Positions 33,125 through 43,847 of a DNA stretch of 64,000 nucleotides are shown piece by piece. Position numbers and translations under genes: made by a program. The notes beneath the pieces are model-generated. The model saw only the letters and a list, made by a program, of their open reading frames with translations. It ran no database searches and was not told where the DNA came from. The DNA comes from Arabidopsis thaliana (lineage: Eukaryota; Streptophyta; Magnoliopsida; Brassicales; Brassicaceae): assembly GCF_000001735.4 (NCBI RefSeq), contig NC_003074.8, positions 11,594,101 to 11,658,100 of the forward strand, in the 5' to 3' direction. Within the stretch, counting starts at the first letter, position 1; each line of letters starts with the position of its first letter.

Positions 33125-35240
33125 ATGACGTCTAATCGCCGACAAAACACAAATAACACCGGAGAAGCTGATACAAATGTTTATACTGAAACATCAACAC
33201 GGGTAAATATCTCCTTTTTGTTTTTCTAAATTTTTTTGCAATTATAGTTTACTGTAAAATATATTTATTCTTTTTAAAACACTTGTAGAGCGAAGACAAT
33301 TTCAAATGGAACCTTAGCCGAGAAAGAATATTTCTTGAGTTATATGATAAAAGCAATTGCCATGAATAACTACCATTTAAAAGACCCTATACCCCTTGGT
33401 AAAGAGTTTTTGGTTGAAAAATTTAATGAGAAGTTCAATCTCAATATAAACTATCGGTTCTTCAAAGAAAAGCTTAACCAGTTGAAAAAAAAGTACAAGA
33501 AGTATGTATAACTCATGGATAACACAGGTATCACGGCTGATCTTGTCACACATCAGATAACTGCTAGTAATTCATGGTGGAAAGAGCAAGAAGTAAGTAT
33601 TTAGAATATTTCTCATTACCTAATATGATTACTAAATTTTATGTTCTAAAAATTTATTTCATTTTTTTCAATATCAGGTATGTAAAATTATACTTTAATT
33701 TCAACAAGAACCGCCACAACTCTGGGATGTGATGCAACATTATTTCAGATTATATAATGTCAAACCCCAATCATATTACTCAGTAAACCAGCGTAGAAAA
33801 GAGATTCTGAACGAAAGCACAACTAATAACCAAGATAATACATACTTAGAAACATATTGTGATGAAATGCCTGAAAGTTATGTTCAAGTGACACAAGAAA
33901 GCGAAGAGGTTTATCTCGTTAATATTGATGATGAAACACGTCCTACAAATGAGTTCATCAACAAATATACTCGCCAAAATTCTCCATCAGTTGATCCAAT
34001 CCAGATTTCTACTTCAGGAGTTGAACAACGAGGTCGTGGAAGACGTGGAAGCACTTTACAAAGATTTGTGGAAAATTCACGTGTCACTCACTATTGCAAG
34101 TGGTTCACGAGGAATTCAAAGAAAGTAATCTTTTGAGAGAACGCTAACAGATACGATGAATAGTTTTCGTGAGTTTCAACACCAAAGTTTACGCCCAACT
34201 CCGTTCGACCAAGATGATTTCGATGAGTGTGATCTAGCTGTGAAGATTTTTGAAGAAATGGATTTTCCAACCAACACAAAATTTTATTGGTCATGCATTA
34301 AGGAATTTAGAGAAGACGAATTTTGGCGTAAATATTTTATTACTAGAGCTAACAAATCCTATGAAGATAAAATACAATTTTTACAAGTTCTATGAGGATA
34401 TACATGTGATGATGAACCTGTCGGAAAGCGCTTAAACACGGGTCATCATTTTGGGACTCCAAGTTCTGCTTGTTTTCCTTATGGCAGTTCAATGTCTGGT
34501 GGTTTTCCTTACAAGAGTCCTTATTGTGATGGTAATTCATGGGGTACACCACCAAATGCTCCACAATGGGGTACTCCACCAAGTGCACCACAATGGGGTA
34601 ATCTTTCAAATGGACCACAATGGAGTTCATAACCAAGTGTTCAACAATGGGGCACACAACCAAATGCTCATAGTTGGGGTTCATCGTCAAATAGTCCAAA
34701 CTGAAGATCACCATCAAATGGTCCGCAGTGGGGTTCATCATCAACTGCTCCGCGATGGAGTTCACCATCAAATGTTCCGCAATGGGGGTCATCACCAAAT
34801 ATTTTAGAATGGAGAACAAAACAACATGCACCAAAATGGGGTACACCTCCAAGTGGGACACAATGGGGTTTATCATCAAATGATCCAAACTGGAGTTCAC
34901 CATCAAATGTTCCACAATGGAACTCACCACCAGTTGCTCCACAGTGGAATAGTGATCAACAATGGGACTCATAATCAAATGTTTCACAATGGGGCTCTTC
35001 ACCGAATTCTTCACAATGGGCTCATCCGGCAAATTTTCAACGTGGGTTTTCCCTAGGAAGTCAAGATGAAACCACACCAAATCTTCAAGACAAAAATTCT
35101 GAAGAAACACCAGTTCCTAATTCTTCAACATAGCAAATACCACGAAAACGAAGAGCAAGGGGATTATTCAATATTTAGGGAAGGAAGCGGGGACCTAATT
35201 TAAATAAAACTCATCAAAATGTTTCGGAAGATGAAGATTA
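33125..35240 (+). pseudogene. Harbinger ORF1: Myb/SANT-like protein with C-terminal WG-rich decapeptide repeats
   Basis: A first exon MTSNRRQNTNNTGEADTN (33125-about 33200, donor GTAAAT) leads after an intron to a Myb/SANT-like DNA-binding domain (33290-33590): IFLELYDK, then LGKEFLVEKFNEKFNLNINY, KEKLNQLKKKYKKY, SNSWWKEQE. After another intron, ORF 33729-34136 and then 34156-34395 (VKIFEEMDFPTNTKFYWSCI) give the conserved tail block of this family. In the same frame as 34156, past one TGA, comes a long run of PSNxPQWGS repeats (34531-35046), then IPRKRRARGLF. Frameshifts and stops are spread through it. The role expected for the intact protein is DNA binding alongside the transposase; the WG tail is unusual. 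Confidence 0.75.
34531..35046 (+). repeat. 30-bp minisatellite encoding PSNxPQWGS decapeptides
   Basis: About 17 degenerate 10-codon units, each centred on an Arg/Lys/Gln/Ser-Trp dipeptide. Ten of the tryptophans are followed by glycine (WG). Two TAA stops and one TGA (a former TGG position) interrupt the frame. The opposite strand is also open (35110-34349) because of the repeat composition. Confidence 0.85.
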
Positions 35241-35389
35241 ATTTAGTAGGCATGTGTTTTATTATAAGTCATAATTTTGTATTTTTCTAATGACTTTTAC
35301 GTATAATACAATATTCACTATTTAGTTTCATTCTAATCAATGTTTCTTTAATTTATGTTTATAAAATTATAGATTTTTCGTATATGTCA

Positions 35390-36588
35390 GTTGCGTGCAC
35401 GAGGAGTCCAATTTCTAAGCTACGAGGAAATAATTGAGCTGTAGAATTTGGAAAACGAGCAATTTGAAGAGTTAATAATTCAACCAACATTGAGTTACTA
35501 CAATCAATATTTTCAAAGAGCACCAATCCAAACAAATGGTGGTTTGGGATAGCACAATATTTGGTGTCGTCTGCAAGAAGATGATGATGCTTGTCTACAA
35601 TTATTACAAATGTCTCTTTGTTGTTTCGGAACATTATGTGAAACACTTCAAATAAATTATGGGTTGCAACCAACATCGAATGTAAGCATTAAAGAGAGTG
35701 TGACAATGTTTCTACGGACATGTGGTCACAATGAAGTTCAAAGAGATGTTGGATTGCTATTTGGACAAAATCAAGAGACAGTGAAGGAGAAATTTTTTGA
35801 GGTCCTTACAGCGACTGAGTTACTTACTTGTGATTATATCAAGACTCCAACAAGACAAGAACTATACCGAATTCATGAACAATTGCAAGTAGCTCGAAGA
35901 TATGAGCCATATTTTAATGGATTTATTGGAGCAAATGATGGAGTTCATGTCTGCGTTAAGGTGAAACCCGAGTTACAAGGAATATATTGGGATCGACATG
36001 GTAGAACATCATTCAACGTCATGGCAATATGTGATTTGAATATGTTGTTCACATATGTTTGGAATTGAGTACCAAGATCTTATCATGATACAGCAGTTCT
36101 CACAATCGCACAAGACAGAGATTCTGAATTTCTTTTGCTTCCAACAGAAATATATTATCTAGTTGATTCTATATAATTCTTCACGAAACAGAGTTATTCA
36201 TTATCATATGGCACAATTTGAAAATGCTCCTCCTCCTAGGAATAAGCAGAAACTATTTAATCGATGTCATGCATCTTTACGTTTTATTATTGAGAGGTCA
36301 TTTGGAATTTGGAAGAAAAAAATGAAGGATTCTTTGTGAATTACTAGATATACTACTCTTGTGCAAAAGAGAGTAGTAATGGCTACAATGGGACTACATA
36401 ATTTTATCATAATTTCAAAATTTTCATATAAAGATTTTGGAGAAGTAATGGGAGAAACAGAGATTACGGACACAAATTTTGAAACTGGCTTAGGGAACAT
36501 CGAAACTGCAGAGATAGTTAATAGCGATAAAAAGCCAAATATGAGGGAAAATTATTGTAGATATGTTATGGGAAAATCAAAATACTAG
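35390..36588 (+). pseudogene. PIF/Harbinger transposase (ALP1/HARBI1-like), decayed
   Basis: ORF 35610-36068 encodes the helix-turn-helix-containing N-terminal part (ESVTMFLRTCGHNEVQRDVG, LLFGQNQETVKEKFFEVLTA) and the start of the DDE nuclease (GFIGANDGVHVCVKVKPELQ, the first catalytic Asp). After a stop at 36066 the frame continues as VPRSYHDTAVLT (second Asp). After a deletion/frameshift in the segment following YYLVDS it continues as IHYHMAQFENAPPPRNKQKL and IIERSFGIWKKKM (catalytic Glu), then RVVMATMGLHNFI. Together these match a plant DDE_Tnp_4 protein of about 400 residues. The stop, the deletion and a later stop near 36338 inactivate it. Confidence 0.85.
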
Positions 36589-36845
36589 ATATTATTTATT
36601 TATTTTTGTATTTGAATTAAAATATTAAATATTTTGATAATTATCACTATAAATAATATATTTACTATATTTATAAATAAAAGCATAATTTAATATTATA
36701 TAATAAAATCCGTAATATTTAATTCATTTTCACCATTCAAAATTTATTTTGAACCGCTAGAACTGCTTGATCCGTACTTGTTCAGCTAGAACCGCTTTAT
36801 CCGATTTTGTTCCGCTTGATCCGCTCTGTCCGGTACGCTTTCTCC

Positions 36846-36959
36846 ATTTGGAGTCAATAACGTATAATATACGAGTAAAAGATACAAGTTGACAATGAGT
36901 TTGGAAAAAGCAAGAAAAGAAAGAAAAAAAAAAGGAGAAGAAGGATAAGAACTAAGAAG
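36846..36959. other. Short spacer, no gene seen
   Basis: Purine-rich flank (AAGAAAAGAAAGAAAAAAAA near 36912) between the Harbinger terminus and the following exon-like region. Confidence 0.4.
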
Positions 36960-37915
36960 TAGCTCAAAGGACTCTTGTCTAAACCCTAAGTCGAAAGTAA
37001 CTATTGCCGACTTTGTGTTCTCTGCTTCTTACCGATTTTATCTGCTTTTGTGATGTAAACTCATTTTTGAATTTTTCGATTTTCTTTGTCTCATAATAAA
37101 AATCTCTGATTTCAGCGATAATAGGGTTTTGTAGAATCTTTGATTTGAACACAAATCTTGTATTTTTTGTCATGGGTATGACAAAACAAAATCTATTTGG
37201 TTACATTTGAAAACTAGTCGTCGGCCTTACCTAGATTTCTTAAGGATTTCTTTGTTTTCTTTTTCGTAACTCTGAGTTTTGGGTTTTGGGTATTTTTGGT
37301 TGGTCATGTGGATAATAAAGTCATGCTCTTTAGTACATACATGCTCTATTTCTTACCTGGGTCTTGTTTCCAGAATTTCTTAGTGGAGAGAAAGAGCTCT
37401 TGCTAGTCATGGACGAAGCAAGTAGGAGGACGAGGCATGACGAAACCATGTTACTCATAAGGAATTACCTTGAGGGACACGTAATGGTGAACACCGTTCA
37501 GGCGTGAGTACTTTTAGATTTTTGTTATTATTTTCCTACAGCAACAGTGTGTTTTGTCCTAACTATTGCATTGTATGTGTAGTGTTTTTTTTCTGTGTTG
37601 TGTTAGTCTAGATTCTGAGAGAAATCTGGCCGATCTTGCAACCTTTACATCATAAGGACGTTATGGAAGAGCTTGAAATAAGTCATATCACTGGTATGAA
37701 GTTTCATCCTCAATTACTTCTAGAGATTCAAAGCATTATCACATGAGTTCAAGGTATGTTTCAATTTAAAATTGGGAGTAATTAATCATTACAACTCCAA
37801 TACTACTTGATTTTCAAAACTTTTAAGACTATTTGCTTCAGAAACAGCGTCAAACCGTAGGAGCTGTATGCGTGGCTTGGGAAACTCACGGAAACAACAC
37901 AAATTATGGTAGAGT
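36960..37915 (+). pseudogene. Unrecognised exon-like remnant (possible host-gene 5' part)
   Basis: An ATG at about 37409 opens MDEASRRTRHDETMLLIRNY and LEGHVMVNTVQA, ending at a plausible donor (GGC|GTGAGTA, about 37505). After a potential acceptor (TTGTGTTAG, about 37606) the text reads ILREIWPILQPLHHKDVMEE then LEISHITGMKFHPQLLLEIQ in one frame. A third block near 37840-37905 follows another acceptor-like site. A 5' leader with a possible intron precedes (36960-37390). The codon texture looks like genuine exons, but I do not recognise the family and the frames do not join cleanly. It may be a truncated gene fragment. Confidence 0.35.
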
Positions 37916-38184
37916 CTTACTAATATATATTCTTTTAGTTGATATTCATTTTTAAACAACTTACACTAGTTTACGAATATTTCTATTTACACAACGATCC
38001 TTTATTGTTTGTTTCTATATACACAACTTCTTTGTTGTTTGTTTGTAGTTGTGGTTTTCTGTGAAGGTTTAGTTCAAACTTACAAATATGCATATGATAA
38101 TCACACAAAGCAACACCATGAGGTTTGTCAAAATAAATTGTTCTCTGTACTAATAAGAAAACGCTTATATACTTGTTTTACATG

Positions 38185-38396
38185 CATTTAGCTTAGTTTC
38201 ATGACACTTTTCATGCATTCATAGTTTTTTTTCTTCACTTTTCATGCTTTGCATTGCATTGCATAGCATATTTGCATATTGAGTGATTTGCAGGTAAAAC
38301 AGGTGCTTTTGGATCTGTTTTTAAAGTATCTAGCCCAAGGAGAGGACTTGCTCGAGTTTTCACATCAAGAGAAGCACAAGGAATGATGCTCGGGAT
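38185..38396 (+). repeat. Fragment of the same LTR family as 27867-29640
   Basis: TTGCATATTGAGTGATTTG and AGGAGAGGACTTGCTCGAGT correspond to 27998-28090. It is cut abruptly at 38396. Confidence 0.8.
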
Positions 38397-38459
38397 TTCA
38401 TGTCTGCGTTAAGGTGAAACCCGAATTACAAGGTATGTATTGGGATCGACATGGTAGAA
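38397..38459 (+). repeat. 63-bp piece of a Harbinger transposase gene at a junction
   Basis: TTCATGTCTGCGTTAAGGTG and on to ATGGTAGAA corresponds to 35944-36006 with three mismatches. It sits between the LTR fragment on the left and unrelated gypsy LTR sequence on the right, like filler DNA at a repaired break. Confidence 0.8.
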
Positions 38460-39913
38460 ATCATGTCCGTGATCAAGAGAACCTATTCGTGGATGAGATA
38501 TCCTTGTCCGCGACCGAGAAATCCGTGGCGATCATATGAGAATCCTTTTGAGTATAATCAAGAATCCTGTCAAGAGATTTGATTTGCCGATTTGTGTTAA
38601 AAGTCAAGAATGAAGGAGGTTAACTAGAAAGAAGCTAGATCAAGATTCAAATGTTGTGGAGAAGTCGTGAGATGTCCGAGAACCGTTGAAACTAACCGTA
38701 AACCTTCAGTCGAATCTCTGTGAGTCTCGAAGCGTGTGATATGGCACATGATAGGTTTGGTGTTTATTTGGGTAATTGATTGCTTGTTTGGTTGCATGAT
38801 CATATACTCTAGCATTCATTGATTTATTTCATGAATTGTATGAGTAATGATTAATGGTGTGAATGATGGTACTAAGCCGCATATGAGATCTTTTAGATTC
38901 TTATGTTTAAGGCTTATGGTTGGGAGGTTATGTTGAGATATTGATGATTCTATGTGTTTGGTTAACCATATGTCTCATAATATCTTGAAATGTTTGGTCT
39001 TGATGCGTGGTGCTCGTGGTAGGAGGCAGAGACCATAAGCGTATTAAGATCGTGGTATGTCTGACCTTCGTAGTGAACCGTGCTATCGTGGGATCTTGTT
39101 AACGTTGTTACTCTATCGCCATGTAGTGCGAAGGGCTCGGAGAGACGGGGCTAGCTACCCTGATCGAGTTGTCTACACGACGGTGTAGCATTTTGGTAGG
39201 GATGCTCCAGTTACATGCCTTTGTGGTTGTAAAGCGGGAGATCCCGGGAGTGTGTGTTTTTGGTGTGGGGGTGTTTGAAGGAAGCATATTGGGCCATATT
39301 TTAGAAAAGAAAACTTAATAAAACTGGAGTCTTAATTGCATGTGCATGTTTTTGGTAGATGCTTTTGCAATCTACCTTTTGTTGCTATTCTCTGTTGCGT
39401 GTTTCGAGATGGGGAACTAATATCTGTTGCAGGTAAACCGTGCTCACTAAGTAATTTTAGATTACTTATGATTCCATTTTGTTTTGCAGGAAACCTTAAT
39501 GGAAACCATTAGAGGGATGCTCAGGACGTAGGAAAGCCGGTATAGAGTTTTGTTGCTTTTTGCAAAACTTAATGGTTTTGATTCTTGATTTGATTTGAGC
39601 GTATATGCTCGTGGCGCCATTGTTAAAACGTTTTGGATACTTGGTGTACGAAATTTCTATGTTATAAAAGATTATTTTCATATAAAGAGTGTGTTTCATG
39701 CGATATTAGTCTTGTCCGGACTGACATAACTCACGATCATGGCAAGGGTTGAAAAGCCTAAACCGCGTTCGTGAGGGATGGTTCATGTGGGTAATCAGGC
39801 TAAGGGTCTAAATTCGTTTGGAACCTAAGTTGGGTTGTCCGTGTGAGCTATCAATGTGGCGTTTCCGGGTTGCCCTTGGCTTGTCCGGCCATAGAGTGAT
39901 TCAGGGGCGTTAC
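38460..39913 (+). repeat. 5' LTR-like region of the Ty3/gypsy element
   Basis: The region ends GGGGCGTTACA (39913), the expected inverse of the 3' LTR start TGTAACGCCC (43848), and contains typical Tekay-like LTR text (CTCACTAAGTA near 39447). Most of it does not align with 43848-44935, so the two LTRs may derive from different subfamilies. Its own start is missing at the 38459 junction. Confidence 0.55.
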
Positions 39914-42900
39914 AGTCACTGTGGGAGAGTTTCTTTTGAGCGGCCAGAAGGGAGGTTGGTTTATCAGGGAGTGAGACCTACCTCCGGAAGTCTCGTCATC
40001 TCAGCAGTGCATGCAGAGAAGATGATCGAGAAGGACTGTGAGGCTTACCTTGTAAGATATCTATGTCGGAGTCCGTGGGGCAGGTAGCAGTGAGCGACAT
40101 TTGGGTTGTTCATGAGTTCGAGGATGTGTTTCAATCGTTGCAGGGATTACCACCAACACGGTCTGATCCTTTCACGATTGAGTTGGAACCAGGGACAGCG
40201 CTATTGTCTAAGGCACCCTACATGATGGCTCCAATAGAGATGACAGAGCTGAAAACGGAGCTGGAGGATTTGTTGGGTAAGGGATTCATTCGTCCTAGTA
40301 CTTCACCTTGGGGAGCGTCGGTGTTGTTTGTGAAGAAGAAGGACGGGAGTTTCCGCTTATGTATTGACTACCGGGGGTTGAACCACGTCACTGTGAAGAA
40401 CAAGTACCCTTTGCCAAGGATCGATGAGTTGTTGGATCAGTTGAGGGGCGCTACTTGTTTTTCTAAAATCGATTTGATGTTTGGTTATCACCAGACCCGG
40501 TAGCGGAGGCAGATGCTTGAAAGACTGCTTTTAGGACAAGATATGGACATTTTGAGTTTGTGGTGATGTCTTTCGGTTTGACTAATGCACCAGCAGCGTT
40601 CATGAGGTTGATGAACAGCGTGTCCCAGTAGTTTTTGGATGAGTTTGTGATCATTTTTGTTGATGACATCCTAGTGTATTCTAAGAGTCCTGAGGAGCAT
40701 GAGGTACATTTGAGGAGAGTGTTGGAGAAGCTGCGGGAGCAGAAGCTGTTCGCTAAGATGAGCAAGTGCAGTTTTTGGCAGAGAGAGATGAGTTTTCTGA
40801 GTCACATTGTTTCTGCAGAGGGAGTTTCAGTGGATCCGGAGAAGATTGAGGATATCAGAGACTGGCCTAAACCGACGAATGCCACATAGATCAGAAGTTT
40901 TCTTGGGTTGGCTGGGTATTACAGGAGGTTCGTCAAGGGGTTTGCGAGTATGACACAACCGATGACTAAGCTGACAGGAAAGGATGTTCCTTTTGTGTGG
41001 TCACCAGAGTGTGAAGAGGGTTTCGTGAGCCTGAAGGAGATGTTGACGAGTACACCAGTGTTAGCATTGCCAAAGCATGGAGAGCCTTACAAGGTGTATA
41101 CTGATGCCTCAAGAGTTGGTTTGGGGTGTATTCCGATGCAGCGTGGGAAGGTTATTGCATATGCATCACGGCAGTTGAGGAAGCATGAGGACAACTATCC
41201 TACTCACGATTTGGAGATGGCTGTGGTGATCTTTGTCTTGAAAATTTGGAAGTCTTATCTTTATGGCGGGAAAGTACAGGTGTTCATGGATCATAAGAGT
41301 TTGAAATATATCTTCACTCAGCCAGAGTTGAATCTGAGGCAGAGGCGGTGGATGGAGCTAGTGGTTGATTATGATCTGGAGATAGCCTACCATCTTGGTA
41401 AAGGTAATGTGGTTGCAGACGCGTTGAGCCGTAAGCCCGTGGGTGTGGCTCCAGGGCAGAGTGTTGAGGCCTTGGTGAGGGAGATTGGTGCTTTGCGATT
41501 GTGTGATGTGGCACGGGAGCCATTATGATTGGAGGCTGTAGATCGAGCAGATCTTCTGTGTAGAGTTCGGTTAGCTCAAGAAAAGGATGAGGGGTTGATT
41601 GCGGCTTCTAAGGCAGAGGGCTCTGAGTATTAGTTCACAGCTAATGGGACTATCTTTGTGCATGGGCGAGTTTGTGTGCCTAAGGATGAGGAGTTGCAGC
41701 GGCAGATCTTGAGTGAGACTTATGCGAGCATGTTTTCCATTCATCGAGGAGCGACTAAGATGTACCGAGACCTCAAGCGGTATTATCATTGGGTCGGGAT
41801 GAAGAGTGATGTAGGTAAGGTCGCAGAGTGCGATATTTCCCAGTTAGTTAATGCTAACCATCAGGTGCCAGGGGGCTTGTTGCAGAGTTTACCCATTCCT
41901 AAGTGGAAGTGGGATTTTATCACGATGGATTTTATGGTTGGTTTGCCTGTGTCGCGGACCAATGATGCAATTTGGGTGATCGTGGACCGTTTGATTAAGT
42001 CAGCACATTTTCTAGCTATCTGAAAAACCGATGGAGCGGCGGTGTTGGCTAAGAAATATGTGAGCGAGATCGTGAAGTTGCATGGAATAGCTGTGAATAT
42101 TGTGTCAGACAGGAATTCCAAGTTTACTTCTGCGTTTTGTAGAGCCTTTAAGGTAGAGATAGCCACTAAGGTGTAGATGAGCACGGCTTATCTTCCTCAG
42201 GCCGATGGGCAATATGAGAGGACTATCCAGACACTTGTGGATATGTTGCAGATGTGTGTCTTGGATTGGGGTGGCCATTGGGCGGATCACTTGAATCTAG
42301 TAGAGTTTTCTTATGACAACAGCTATCGCGCGAGTATTGGGATGGCTCCTTTCGAGACATTGTACAAGAGGCCATGCAGGACACCTTTATGTTGGACCCA
42401 AGTGGGGGAGAGGAGCATATATGGTGCAGATTATGTTCAGGGAACCACGAAGAGGATCCGGGTTGTTAAGCTGAACATGAAGAAAGCTCAGGATCGACAG
42501 CAGAGAGAGTTTGAATTTGAGGTTCGGCACAGAGTATATCTCAAGATGGCCATGTTGCGAGGTCCGAACAAGTCTATCTCAGAGACTAAGTTGAGTCCAA
42601 GGTACATGGGTCCGTTCAGGATTGTTGAGAGAGTGGGACCAGTGGCACACATGCTGGAGTTGCCAGATGTTATGCGTGCGTTTCACAAGGTGTTTCATGT
42701 GTCGATGCTGAGGAAGTGTCTTCACAAGGATGATGAGGTGTTGGCTAAGATTCCAAAGGATCTTCAGCCCAACATGACTTTGGAGGCGAGACCAGTGAGG
42801 GTTCTCGAGAGGAGGATCAAGGAACTTCAGCGGAAGAAGACTCCTTTGATCAAAGTCCTGTGGGATTGCGATGGTGTGACATAGGAGACTTGGGAGCCAG

Positions 42901-42955
42901 AGGCGAGGATGAAGGCAAGGTTCAAGAAGTGGTTCGAGAAGCAGGTTGCTGCTTG
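39914..42955 (+). pseudogene. Ty3/gypsy chromovirus (Tekay-like) pol, gag lost, many stops
   Basis: Directly after the LTR end the sequence is already in the protease-RT linker (RLVYQGVRPTSGSLVISA), so the primer-binding site, gag and protease core are deleted. Then come reverse transcriptase (40090-40890: [30 protein letters not shown], the active-site [13 protein letters not shown]), RNase H (40908-41450: [18 protein letters not shown]), integrase (about 41550-42330: WKWDFITMDF, VDRLIKSAHFLAI, STAYLPQADGQYERTIQTL) and a C-terminal chromodomain-like end (RPVRVLERRIKEL...TWEPEARMKARF, to 42955). In-frame stops occur near 40501, 40628, 40888, 41526, 41630, 42021, 42175 and 42882, and part of integrase is deleted. 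The element cannot be autonomous. Confidence 0.9.
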
Positions 42956-43847
42956 AGTTTGTCTATCTTTGGTTTCCAGTTTCAGAGTTGTCGAGTTTTT
43001 GAGCTTTTGAATTGTTGTTCTTTTTTCTCTTTCATTTGCATTTTCGTTTGGAGTTGTAACGATCATGAAATTTGATGATTAATAATATGAGTATTTTTCT
43101 TGCATTTGACTTGAGTTGTGTTACTTAAGAATGTGTTGTGCGGTTTCTAAAATAGAAAGTTTCCCAAAAAGGACTTGTCTATTTTTGAAAAGTTTGAGTA
43201 AACAACCTAAGAGAGAGGTGTGTTTACGAGATGGCCGGAAGTTGGTCATAAGGATATTCCCGAGAGGATATGATGGATGGTGAGGCATAAAGGTGTCTTA
43301 CGCGAATCCATGACAGAGTTTGGAGATATGCTCGGAAGCGTTTAGTATTGTTTGCTCGATGGACATGAGGGTCCTAATGACTCGTGAAGAGCGGGATATG
43401 CTCCTGAGGTACCGGTAACTCGCTGGATTTTGGCGTCTTTAGAGTGCGAGGGGTAGGTGGCTTCGGGTGACGATCCCAGAGCGCACTTTAGGGTGACGAC
43501 CCGAGAATGAGTTTTGAGGTATTATTTTCTCCAAGTGTCGTAACTCGATGACTGTGGCTTAGCCGGCACAACTCAGGGTTTGACTTTGAGTGGGGAAGAT
43601 AATACGTGTGATACCCGAGATACCGTAGGCATAGGCCTAAGAGTGATGGTTTATGCTCGAAGACTGCGGTCTAAGAGTGGAGAGTGAGTTGTGAGCAACA
43701 ATGACTAATAAATCGTGAATATATCGACTGAATAGAGAGACCTAGAGGGGTTGGGTTGGAGGGAGTGCGTACTACGGTTGCACGAATTTCTTCAGAGTGG
43801 AAGGGTGAAGCTAGATTCGAGGACGAATCTATGTTAGTGGGGGAGAA
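42956..43847 (+). other. 3' non-coding internal region and polypurine tract of the gypsy element
   Basis: About 0.9 kb between the pol stop and the 3' LTR has no recognisable coding domain. It ends in a polypurine-type tract GTGGGGGAGAAT (about 43836-43847) immediately before TGTAACGCCC. The length and layout fit Tekay-type chromoviruses. Confidence 0.7.

Larger units (their letters stand above)
31430..36845 (+). mobile_element. PIF/Harbinger-type transposon (5.4 kb) with two genes
   Basis: The termini are inverted repeats starting GGAGAAAGCGTA (31430-31441 and 36834-36845), extended by repeated AGCGGATC/AGCGGAAC-type words over about 150 bp at each end. Inside are a Myb/SANT-like ORF1 (33125-35240) and a HARBI1/ALP1-like transposase (35390-36588), the usual two-gene set. 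An exact 3-bp target duplication was not found (AAG before, ATT after). Both genes are broken. Confidence 0.75.

Noticed and set aside
34349-35110. 253-codon minus-strand open frame as a gene
   Set aside because: It is the reverse reading of the 30-bp coding minisatellite, whose period keeps all frames in register.
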